Below, piece after piece: positions 1 through 5,205 of a stretch of DNA of 5,205 nucleotides (position 1 is the first letter of the stretch; every line of letters starts with the position of its first letter). Location: NCBI GenBank assembly GCA_027449525.1, contig DAIDLK010000083.1, forward strand, positions 1-5,205. Direction: 5' to 3'. The translations under genes were made by a program, and so were the position numbers. Below the pieces are notes generated by a model. It was not told where the DNA came from. It did no database searches and saw only the letters and a program-made list of their open reading frames with translations. Source of the stretch: Legionellaceae bacterium. GTDB taxonomy: Bacteria > Pseudomonadota > Gammaproteobacteria > Legionellales > Legionellaceae.

Positions 1-176
1 ATTGGGTTGGACCCCCAGGGCCGCAAGCGGATGCTGGCCCTGGGACAGATTTTTTTGCCCTAAGAGAACGATGCGTGTCAATAACACCTTTGCATCTAGA
101 CATGACGTATTATCAAGTTTTCGAGCAGATAGCGCCGCTGAGCCAAGGATTCGCTTGCGTTAAAACAGAAGGATAA
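1..176 (+). CDS. surE: 5'/3'-nucleotidase SurE, C-terminal fragment
   Basis: This is the last 57 codons of a gene entering from the left; the first complete codon is at base 3 and the stop TAA is 174-176. The translation starts WVGPPGPQADAGPGTDFFAL and continues through VSITPLHLDMT. The GPGTDF and VSITPLHLD stretches are the characteristic C-terminal signature of SurE, a metal-dependent phosphatase that removes phosphate from nucleoside monophosphates in the cytoplasm and is linked to stationary-phase survival. The catalytic N-terminal DD and SN residues lie outside the window. The tail after LDMT is divergent, as is usual for the family. In gammaproteobacteria surE belongs to the surE-pcm-nlpD-rpoS cluster, and the genes that follow here agree with this. 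The other two frames across bases 1-60 have no recognisable protein. Confidence 0.9.
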   Translation, partial: WVGPPGPQADAGPGTDFFALRERCVSITPLHLDMTYYQVFEQIAPLSQGFACVKTEG

Positions 177-193
177 CTCTACCAAAGGATCGA

Positions 194-781
194 ATGAAAC
201 TTTTCTCGTCACTTTACGTGCGCATGATGCGCTGGTCCGCCCACCCCCATGCACGCTATTATCTCGCCGGGGTATCGTTTGCTGAATCGGCTTTTTTTCC
301 TATTCCGCCGGATGTCATGTTAATCAGCATGGGGCTTTCTTGTCCGCGCTCTGCTTGGCGATACGCCTGGATTGCTACGATCTTTTCCGTTTTGGGTGGT
401 ATGTTCGGGTATGCTATTGGCTATTGCAGTATGGGGCTTATAGAGCCTTATTTACTTCACTCGTCTTATGCAACAACGTATTTGTACGTTCGCCATTGGG
501 TGGAGCAATGTGATTTATACATGGTAATTTTGGCAGGTTTCTCACCTTTTCCTTACAAACTATTCACGGTTACTGCGGGTGCAATGGAATTAGGTTTTAT
601 TGAACCGTTCATTGTGGGATCGTTCTTGGGGAGGGGGGCGCGATTTTTTCTGGTTGCTAGCATCTTATTTTTTGCTGGTCCAGGTTTGGAAAGGCAAATT
701 CGTCGTTTTATTGATTGGATTGGCTGGCTTTTTTTGTTATTGGCCGTTCTCGCCTACTTGCTGATGAAATGGATACTATAA
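194..781 (+). CDS. yqaA: YqaA-type DedA/VTT family inner-membrane protein
   Basis: A 195-residue polytopic membrane protein of the small YqaA branch (COG1238) of the DedA/SNARE-associated (VTT) superfamily. DedA-family proteins are tied to membrane homeostasis, lipid flipping and envelope integrity; the exact substrate of this branch is not settled. Visible family marks are the re-entrant motif with Glu31 followed by FFPIPPDVML (34-43), the glycine-rich helix GGMFGYAIGY (68-77), and the second half-motif AGFSPFPYKLFTVTAGAM (114-131) followed by GSFLGRGARFFLVA (142-155). A final hydrophobic helix spans about 175-195. The length is normal for YqaA. The start ATG at 194 has AAAGGA at 184-189, with rather short 4-base spacing, and lies 17 bases after the surE stop. 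The stop TAA (779-781) shares its last base with the next gene's ATG, implying translational coupling. YqaA between surE/pcm and nlpD is a known arrangement in some gammaproteobacteria. Confidence 0.88.
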   Translation: MKLFSSLYVRMMRWSAHPHARYYLAGVSFAESAFFPIPPDVMLISMGLSCPRSAWRYAWIATIFSVLGGMFGYAIGYCSMGLIEPYLLHSSYATTYLYVRHWVEQCDLYMVILAGFSPFPYKLFTVTAGAMELGFIEPFIVGSFLGRGARFFLVASILFFAGPGLERQIRRFIDWIGWLFLLLAVLAYLLMKWIL

Positions 782-1497
782 TGAGGTACTGGCTTACTGT
801 CGCTGTTTTCCTGGTGTGCAGTGTTTGCTTGCTCGGGTGCACCGTTCGACACGGCCTAGCACCGGTATTCAGTGGTTTCTTCTATCCGGCTCGAGAGCAT
901 ATGGTGCGCCGAGGCGAAACGCTTTATTCAATTGCATTTCGCTATGATCAAGATTATCGCCGGTTGGCGGCGATGAATCATTTACAACCACCGTATACCG
1001 TGTACGTGGGTCAGGTATTGCAATTAAGCGTGCAGAAGATTGCAAAGCCAGTCAACCGCCGCGCGCCGCCTGCAAGGAATCAAACGCGTTGGTCTCATGC
1101 GTTGTTCCGTGTACACGGACGGTGGATTTGGCCTACGCGCGGCCCGGTAGCGGCAACTTTTGCACCAGAAAACGCCCGCAAGGGTATTGATATCACTGGA
1201 CGCCGTGGCCAGCCGATTCTTGCCGCGGCCAACGGGGTTGTTGCTTATGCTGGACATGGACTTGCAGGTTACGGTAACTTGATTATCATTAAACACGACG
1301 CGCAGCGGTTAACCGCTTACGGGTATAACTTGCGAAATGTCGTGCATGAGGGTCAGCAGGTGTTAGCAGGACAAAAAATTGCCGAAATGGGGCAAATCAA
1401 TCGGCATGCTTGGGGGTTACATTTCGAGGTGCGTGAGGCAGGTCGTCCAGTCAATCCCTTGCGTTACGTGCACGCGTATAAATTACGCAGGCACTGA
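781..1497 (+). CDS. nlpD: NlpD-like lipoprotein, LysM plus degenerate M23/LytM domain
   Basis: A 238-residue outer-envelope lipoprotein. Residues 1-20 form a lipoprotein signal peptide ending in the lipobox LLGC, with Cys20 as the expected acylation site. A LysM peptidoglycan-binding domain covers about 41-83 (VRRGETLYSIAFRY at its start, YVGQVLQL at its end). A basic, proline-containing linker follows, then an M23/LytM domain at about 115-230 (KGIDITGRRGQPILAAANG, later LHFEVR). The zinc ligands of active M23 peptidases are lost: Lys134 stands where the first His is expected, Asn183 replaces the His of the usual Y-x-HL motif, and the HxH motif reads GLH (212-214). This fits NlpD, a non-catalytic activator of a septal amidase (AmiC in E. 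coli). The start chosen is ATG 781, which overlaps the upstream stop (TAATG) and gives a clean signal peptide. An in-frame ATG at 769 and TTG at 715 would add acidic or unrelated residues. It is shorter than E. coli NlpD because the linker is shorter. Confidence 0.9.
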   Translation: MRYWLTVAVFLVCSVCLLGCTVRHGLAPVFSGFFYPAREHMVRRGETLYSIAFRYDQDYRRLAAMNHLQPPYTVYVGQVLQLSVQKIAKPVNRRAPPARNQTRWSHALFRVHGRWIWPTRGPVAATFAPENARKGIDITGRRGQPILAAANGVVAYAGHGLAGYGNLIIIKHDAQRLTAYGYNLRNVVHEGQQVLAGQKIAEMGQINRHAWGLHFEVREAGRPVNPLRYVHAYKLRRH

Positions 1498-1932
1498 ACG
1501 CATAGCGGATGAATCGTTGTTTACCGTCGGTTCAAAAGTTAATTTTTTAAGTGCATCATTGCCCGTCATGCCCAAACGAATCAAGAAAGACAAAGCTTGG
1601 GTAACGAATTCACCGACAGCAGCGCATAAACTTACCAACGAATAAAGTGCCGTACGCAATGCGTTACCGAGGTGCGTTACGCACTTGGAAGAAAGCGTTA
1701 GCGCATGAATAGCCGCTAAATAGAGCTCGTAGGTGAATTGTAGTTTGTAGACAGCGAATAAGTAGATATTTACCAACGGTTTGATGAAAATGGCTTGTAA
1801 GTCGTTACGTAAATCATTCAGCGATTGAAAACCATGCCAAAACTTAACCGGTTGACCTTGCTTGGTATACTCATCAATACCCGCATTTTTATATTCCTGG
1901 TGCATTGTGTCAAAAAAGCGCTTAACGATCAT
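1483..1932 (-). CDS. hypothetical protein with two hydrophobic segments
   Basis: I do not recognise this 149-residue protein. It is likely a real gene for three reasons: it is the longest open frame in an otherwise gene-free 588-base gap; its ATG (complement of 1930-1932) follows a GGAG ribosome site (complement of 1941-1944) with 8-base spacing; and a TATAAT -10 candidate lies just upstream. The N-terminal 45 residues are polar and charged. Two hydrophobic, probably helical stretches follow at about 46-80 (from AIFIKPLVNIYLFAVYKL) and 91-123 (from ALRTALYSLVSLC), then a polar tail. There is no signal peptide at the N-terminus, so an inner-membrane or membrane-associated protein is the most that can be inferred. 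Its last 15 bases overlap the 3' end of nlpD tail-to-tail. It sits between nlpD and rpoS, which are normally adjacent, suggesting a lineage-specific insertion. Confidence 0.65.
   Translation of the reverse strand: MIVKRFFDTMHQEYKNAGIDEYTKQGQPVKFWHGFQSLNDLRNDLQAIFIKPLVNIYLFAVYKLQFTYELYLAAIHALTLSSKCVTHLGNALRTALYSLVSLCAAVGEFVTQALSFLIRLGMTGNDALKKLTFEPTVNNDSSAMRSVPA
1645..1686. repeat. imperfect inverted repeat inside the minus-strand gene
   Basis: The arms AAGTGCCGTACGCA (1645-1658) and TGCGTTACGCACTT (1673-1686) pair at 11 of 14 positions: six at the base and five near the loop, separated by a three-base mismatch. The loop is 14 bases. TGCGTTAC is also directly repeated at 1660-1667 and 1673-1680. 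There is no T-run, and it lies within coding sequence, so it is not a classical terminator. It may be chance structure. Confidence 0.35.
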
Positions 1933-1956
1933 GGCGATGACTCCGTTTAAGAACGA

Positions 1957-1985
1957 TTCACGATGGACTAATTGTACATTATAAA
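1957..1985 (+). promoter_or_regulatory. candidate sigma-70 promoter upstream of rpoS (distal)
   Basis: TTCACG (1957-1962, 4 of 6 matches) and TATAAA (1980-1985, 5 of 6) are separated by 17 bases. The start would fall near 1992, giving rpoS a leader of roughly 95 bases. Its -10 overlaps the minus-strand TATAAT at 1978-1983, so the two promoters could not both be occupied at once. Assigned by inspection only. Confidence 0.4.
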
Positions 1986-2006
1986 GTCATAAATGGCAAA
2001 TATTAC
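1978..2006 (-). promoter_or_regulatory. candidate promoter for the minus-strand hypothetical gene
   Basis: Read on the minus strand, a perfect TATAAT -10 (complement of 1978-1983) lies 17 bases after a weak -35, GTAATA (complement of 2001-2006, 3 of 6 matches). Transcription would begin near 1971 and give a leader of about 40 bases before the ATG at 1932. The good -10 and distance support it; the poor -35 lowers confidence. Confidence 0.4.
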
Positions 2007-2013
2007 TAGAACC

Positions 2014-2082
2014 TGAGGGAAAAGGTTGACATACCTCACTAGTTTAGGGCATTAATTAGAGAACGCTGTCTACATTGAGGGA
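2014..2082 (+). promoter_or_regulatory. possible alternative pairing around the rpoS ribosome site
   Basis: TGAGGGA occurs twice, at 2014-2020 and at 2076-2082, where it is the rpoS Shine-Dalgarno region 3 bases before the ATG. Between them CCTCA (2034-2038) is complementary to TGAGG of both copies. A transcript from the distal promoter could therefore fold into either of two mutually exclusive 5-bp helices, one of which hides the ribosome site. In enterobacteria rpoS translation is controlled by such a leader hairpin; for this sequence it is only a suggestion, since the helices are short. Confidence 0.25.
2026..2056 (+). promoter_or_regulatory. candidate promoter upstream of rpoS (proximal)
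   Basis: A consensus -35 TTGACA lies at 2026-2031. The best -10 hexamers are poor or badly spaced: CATTAA at 2050-2055 (18-base spacer, 3 of 6 matches) or ATTAAT at 2051-2056 (19-base spacer, 4 of 6). If used, the rpoS leader would be only about 20-25 bases. The weak -10 suggests it may need an activator, or be fortuitous. Confidence 0.35.
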
Positions 2083-2085
2083 TCT

Positions 2086-3090
2086 ATGAGTCAGTTAGAA
2101 GATGAATTAGACGCTTGCGCACTCTCGACAGAATTTGTACCTGAAACCACCCCTTTTTTAGTAGAAGAAGCGGATGTAATGCCTGAGTCGGTTGATTCTT
2201 CACTCGAGCTTGCTGATGAGCAGGATGCTTCTGACGCCGCGGCTGTTAAAGCTAGCAAAAGTTCGCTGGATGCAACGCAGTTGTATTTAGGTGAAATTGG
2301 TTTTTCCCCCTTATTAAGTGCTGAAGAGGAAGTCTATTATTCGAAGCGTGCGCTCGCCGGTGATAACGAAGCGCGACGTGTGATGATTGAGTCTAATTTG
2401 CGCTTGGTAGTAAAAATATCGCGCCGTTACATCAATCGTGGTTTGCCCTTGCTAGATTTAATTGAGGAAGGGAACTTGGGCTTAATGCATGCGGTGGAAA
2501 AATTTGATCCCGATCGAGGTTTTCGCTTTTCTACCTACGCCACTTGGTGGATTCGGCAAACCATCGAGCGCGCCATTATGAATCAGACGCGCACTATTCG
2601 CTTACCTATTCATATTCTCAAAGAATTAAATGTTTACCTTAGAGCCGCGCGTGAATTAACCCAAAGGCTTGATCACGAACCTTCTGCTGAAGAAATTGCG
2701 GAAATGCTGGATCGGCCGTTGGAGGACGTGCGCAAAATATTAGGCTTGAATGATAAGGTAGCCTCAATCGATGGCCCCATCGGTCTCGATGAGAGCAAGT
2801 CATTACTCGATACCATTGCCGATGAGAACAGCTTAAACCCCGCTGAGTTATTAACGGATGCTAACTTAGCCGCCCACATGGAATGTTTGCTCGATGAATT
2901 ACCCGACACACAACAAGAAGTGATTGCGCGGCGGTTTGGCTTACGAGGGTTTGAACGCGGTACGCTAGAAGAGGTAGGGCGTGAGATTAATTTAACGCGT
3001 GAGCGGGTACGACAAATTCAAATGGAAGCACTAAAAACCCTGCGTAAATTATTAGAGGGGATGGGACTCCAACAGGATGATTTGTTTTAG
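2086..3090 (+). CDS. rpoS: RNA polymerase sigma factor RpoS (sigma-38)
   Basis: A 334-residue group 2 sigma-70 protein, the general stress and stationary-phase sigma factor, close to the 330-residue E. coli RpoS. An acidic N-terminal stretch (1-57) is followed by region 1.2 (about 59-92, including LDATQLYLGEIGFSPLL), region 2 (about 96-185, with NLRLVVKISRRY, LLDLIEEGNLGL and the -10 recognition segment FSTYATWWIRQTIERAI at 148-164), region 3 (about 186-260) and region 4 (265-325, with the -35-binding helix-turn-helix near TLEEVGREINLTRERVRQIQ, 293-312). The nearly invariant segment NQTRTIRLPIHILKELNVYL marks RpoS rather than RpoD. Lys179 corresponds to E. coli Lys173, which is used in promoter contact and in RssB-mediated proteolysis. 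The ATG at 2086 has GAGGG at 2077-2081. Unlike the usual arrangement, a minus-strand gene separates rpoS from nlpD, so rpoS probably uses promoters in 1933-2085. No terminator was seen after the stop. Confidence 0.97.
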   Translation: MSQLEDELDACALSTEFVPETTPFLVEEADVMPESVDSSLELADEQDASDAAAVKASKSSLDATQLYLGEIGFSPLLSAEEEVYYSKRALAGDNEARRVMIESNLRLVVKISRRYINRGLPLLDLIEEGNLGLMHAVEKFDPDRGFRFSTYATWWIRQTIERAIMNQTRTIRLPIHILKELNVYLRAARELTQRLDHEPSAEEIAEMLDRPLEDVRKILGLNDKVASIDGPIGLDESKSLLDTIADENSLNPAELLTDANLAAHMECLLDELPDTQQEVIARRFGLRGFERGTLEEVGREINLTRERVRQIQMEALKTLRKLLEGMGLQQDDLF

Positions 3091-3112
3091 ACATCAATGA
3101 CGTAAGTATTAA

Positions 3113-3141
3113 TTGCTTAGAATGATCAAATAATGTATGAT
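3113..3141 (+). promoter_or_regulatory. candidate sigma-70 promoter for the SecA-like region
   Basis: TTGCTT (3113-3118) and TATGAT (3136-3141, 5 of 6 matches) are separated by exactly 17 bases, followed by a GC-rich discriminator. The start would be near 3148, giving a leader of about 36 bases before the ATG at 3184. It lies in the 93-base gap after rpoS and would allow independent expression of the downstream gene. Confidence 0.45.
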
Positions 3142-3183
3142 TCGCCCCAATAATATCAAAAGTTGGTCGTGAGGGGCGTGATA

Positions 3184-3660
3184 ATGAACGTACAGCTATC
3201 CTTTTATAAATTACAAGACCTAATTAACCATCAAATTGATAGTCTCAATCCTAATGAAATTCAAGCCGAGTGGTTGTACGAACTACGCAGTTTTTTTGAT
3301 GGTTTAGAAAAAATACTGCACAGCGAAAGCCTAGCTTATCAGCTCGAACAGAAGGCATCTCCAAGCAACGAATTAATCAAAAAATTGCGAAAAAAATCTC
3401 AAAATGAGTTGATCAATCTACTTAAAAGCAATCAAGGCGATACGTATTTTCTGGGTTTTGTCGCATTGGAGCAGTTGCTCAACCCCATTACGTACTCCGC
3501 CCCACAACGGGAGTTTACAGTCGATTTAGAGCAAATTAAGTCTGGGTTTGACGGCTTAGAGATGACTTTTTTTAGTCTATTTAAATTAAGGAATGAGAGG
3601 CAATTCACGCATGAGGCTTTCGCCAACCTTGTCCTTGAGACGCTAAAATTAAAAAATTAA
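3184..3660 (+). CDS. hypothetical protein; probable N-terminal part of the SecA-like gene
   Basis: This frame gives 158 residues with no motif I recognise. It is soluble, rich in Leu, Gln, Asn, Lys and Glu, probably helical, and has no signal peptide or membrane segment. The start is ATG 3184, placed 7 bases after GAGGGG (3171-3176); an in-frame TTG at 3163 has no such site. The frame ends in LKLKN then TAA (3658-3660) immediately after an A6 run (3651-3656). Skipping one A of that run moves into a frame that stays open to 3814 and continues without a break in coding character (GQFSFDTTPALLKARVLW), leading on to the SecA-like domain. I therefore infer that this is the original N-terminus of one large protein, cut off by a one-base insertion. 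The alternative is a separate small gene ending by chance at the run; the lack of any ribosome site or intergenic gap downstream argues against that. Confidence 0.6.
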   Translation: MNVQLSFYKLQDLINHQIDSLNPNEIQAEWLYELRSFFDGLEKILHSESLAYQLEQKASPSNELIKKLRKKSQNELINLLKSNQGDTYFLGFVALEQLLNPITYSAPQREFTVDLEQIKSGFDGLEMTFFSLFKLRNERQFTHEAFANLVLETLKLKN

Positions 3661-3999
3661 ATCCTCTGCTCACGCAGGACAGTTCAGTTTCGATACCACG
3701 CCAGCTTTATTGAAAGCTAGAGTTTTATGGGTAAATCAGATGATGAATGATCCTTTACTCAACGAATTAGAGGAAAATCCTGTTTACCTTTTTCCGCTGA
3801 CGATCGGAAACAATTAACTCCCGCTGACTATGAGATCATTCAGCGTCACCCGATTGCTCGTATTTTTCTCTTAGCAGGATTTAAAGTCACCCAGCTCGAT
3901 CCGCCCTCGCTCAATCGGACCAATCTTGCGTTACAAAGTTTAACCCCTGCACAGATTGCGTCAACCATCCAACTCGCTGAAAGTGTGAAAAAAACTTAG
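3653..3999 (+). pseudogene. frameshifted middle part of the SecA-like gene
   Basis: Coding character continues here but in two successive frames. From 3653 to about 3793 one frame reads through GQFSFDTTPALLKARVLW and ends at TAA 3815-3817, while the other two frames are stopped at 3711 and 3718. At the T5 run 3789-3793 the coherent reading jumps back one base to a frame giving SADDRKQLTPADYEIIQRHP and onward to ESVKKT, closed by TAG 3997-3999. That stop lies just after an A7 run (3988-3994), where a second one-base backward step enters the long frame of the SecA-like domain. Restoring one T and one A, and removing one A at 3651-3656, gives about 114 continuous residues here. An ATG pair at 3740 and 3743 lacks a convincing ribosome site. 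No named domain was recognised in this stretch. Either the gene is decaying or the sequence has homopolymer errors. Confidence 0.6.
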
Positions 4000-5205
4000 G
4001 GCAAGTGTTATTTAGTACGTTGTTATCGATTACTTACGAAAACATGAGTATTGATTTAAATCAGTTAATTACTGTACTCAGCGCCGCCAACACTATTTCT
4101 GGTCGTGCTCCAATCACTCTAGCCGCATTTTTTGATGTTCTACGCTCGGCAGATACGCACACGTTGTTGAAACAGTTACCTGATTTCTTTCAGCGCGCCA
4201 TGGCAGAATCTTACGTGCCCGTCTCACTGGAGACAGTGAAAGCGTCCTATCTCACGCCTTCTTCCGATGTTTTGGCTGATTTTAGCGTTGCGCCGGAGGT
4301 GCTTGAAAAGAGCATTGCCCATTTTGAGGCGGTTGATGCCATCAGCAGCACGCTCTATGGATGTGATGCGCAAGAGCTTAAGCTAAGCTTGGCGAAGTCA
4401 GTCAATGCCTACAAACTAGCGCAGTCTTCAGAAGAACGGCAGGTACATGCCGTAAGAATTTGGGCTGTGTTAAGAGAAACCTTTCGACAAACCTTCCATA
4501 TTTTTCTTTATAGTACCCAACTCATCAACGCGCATTTAATTTTGAGCGCACCCAACGCTAAAGTGATTGCTCAGATTAAAACTGGTGAAGGAAAATCGGC
4601 TCTGTTAGCCATTATGACGGCTTTTCAAGCACTGACAACCGGAAAGAAACAGTATAATGTGACGACAGCTGATTATTTAGCTGTGCGGGATGCTGAAAAG
4701 TTTACGTCTTTTTACCATAAACTCGGACTTACTTGTACGGCCAACGTATCAACTGATCCATCTCAGGAAGGCTTGTACGCCTCACCGAAGAGCTATTTAG
4801 GCAATGTTGTTTACGGAACTGCTGCATCGTTTCAATTTGGCTACATGTCATCAATGTTTCCAGACAGCCCTGCCGCACTTTCTCAAGCCTTCAAAACCGA
4901 AGCGATTGATATTTACATTGACGAAGTGGACGCTTTGGTTATCGATAAAGAAAAGTCAATGTCACGAATTAGTGGACTGGAAGATGCAGAGTATCCTGAT
5001 GCTGTTTACCATGACATCGTGCAATATGGTTTGGCAACTGAAAGGGAGAACCTTTCTTTGAATGCATTCAGAGCTTTTCTTATTCAGCGCAACTATTTCA
5101 ACGAAACAACCATCAATCGAAAAGAAAATTTATTTTTAACCTATCAGTGGCATCAATCGCTGTTGCGATCAAAACATCTTAAGAAGAATGAAGACTACGT
5201 GGTAA
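3993..5205 (+). CDS. SecA-like DEAD motor domain protein, right end outside window
   Basis: This frame is open from 3981 to the window end, about 404 codons counted from 3993; its first ATG is 4044 and no good ribosome site is seen, so it is best read as the continuation of the gene beginning at 3184. SecA is the ATPase motor of preprotein export. Diagnostic motifs are the segment STQLINAHLIL before the P-loop, Walker A KTGEGKS (4578-4598), ADYLAVRDAE (4668-4697, SecA: NDYLARRDAE), VVYGTAASFQFGYM (SecA: ITYGTNNEFGFDYL), and DEVDALVID (Walker B, from 4920; SecA: DEVDSILID). At the right edge HLKKNEDYVV matches the segment just before the SecA DE(H/F)TGR motif. In the reconstruction Walker A lies near residue 466, against about 100 in housekeeping SecA, and the roughly 365 extra residues have no SecA counterpart that I recognise. 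It is probably a divergent paralogue with another role. The ATPase residues seen are intact; the second motor lobe lies beyond the window. Confidence 0.85.

Noticed and set aside
715..780. Upstream TTG (715) or ATG (769) starts for nlpD
   Set aside because: They lie inside the YqaA coding region, lack ribosome sites and spoil the lipoprotein signal peptide that begins cleanly at ATG 781.
1024..1296. Minus-strand open frame of 90 codons
   Set aside because: It lies opposite the LysM-LytM region of nlpD and has no motif; it is a shadow of the real gene.
1379..1645. Plus-strand open frame of 88 codons
   Set aside because: It overlaps the nlpD end in another frame and then the minus-strand gene, with low-complexity unconvincing protein and no ribosome site.
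2673..2909. Minus-strand open frame of 78 codons
   Set aside because: It is antisense to rpoS and rich in serine, typical of a shadow frame.
3163..3183. TTG start seven codons before ATG 3184
   Set aside because: GAGGGG at 3171-3176 is placed for ATG 3184 and lies inside the extension.
3091..3183. Intrinsic terminator after rpoS
   Set aside because: Only a four-base stem TAAG/CTTA around an AT-rich loop is present, with no T-run.
3432..3626. Minus-strand open frame of 64 codons
   Set aside because: It is antisense to the coherent reading frame starting at 3184; no motif or start signal.
3727..3750. Short frame beginning ATG GGT AAA TCA as start of the SecA-like gene
   Set aside because: It ends after seven codons at TGA 3748-3750, and the neighbouring frame is open and coherent across it.
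4804..5061. Plus-strand open frame of 85 codons
   Set aside because: It is out of frame with the SecA motifs, which occupy the same bases.

Overview
The window looks like a chromosomal segment of a gammaproteobacterium. The left two thirds carry the conserved stationary-phase neighbourhood surE - yqaA-like - nlpD - rpoS, all on the + strand. RpoS is close to the enterobacterial protein along most of its length. The moderate GC content, the absence of pcm next to surE, and the accessory genes around rpoS would suit a host-associated lineage such as Legionellales or Coxiella relatives. That placement is an inference from gene order and style, not something the sequence proves.

Layout. Bases 1-176 hold the C-terminal end of surE. 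A DedA/YqaA-type membrane protein (194-781) follows after 17 bases, and its stop codon overlaps the start of the lipoprotein gene nlpD (781-1497) by one base, so the three probably form one operon. A 149-residue hydrophobic protein of unknown function is encoded on the minus strand (1483-1932). It overlaps the nlpD tail by 15 bases and separates nlpD from rpoS, which are usually adjacent and co-transcribed. rpoS (2086-3090) therefore probably relies on promoters in the 153-base gap 1933-2085, which also contains a minus-strand promoter candidate.

Downstream of rpoS a sigma-70-like promoter (3113-3141) precedes a long region that reads as one large protein only if three single-base homopolymer errors are corrected: A6 at 3651-3656, T5 at 3789-3793 and A7 at 3988-3994. 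The last frame runs open to the window end. It encodes an unmistakable SecA-type DEAD motor domain, with Walker A KTGEGKS, the ADYLAVRDAE motif and the DEVD box. In the reconstruction this domain sits behind roughly 365 more N-terminal residues than housekeeping SecA has. This is the most unusual item in the window: a divergent SecA paralogue, either a recently broken pseudogene or an intact gene spoiled by sequencing error.

No tRNA, rRNA, CRISPR array, insertion sequence or convincing intrinsic terminator was seen.
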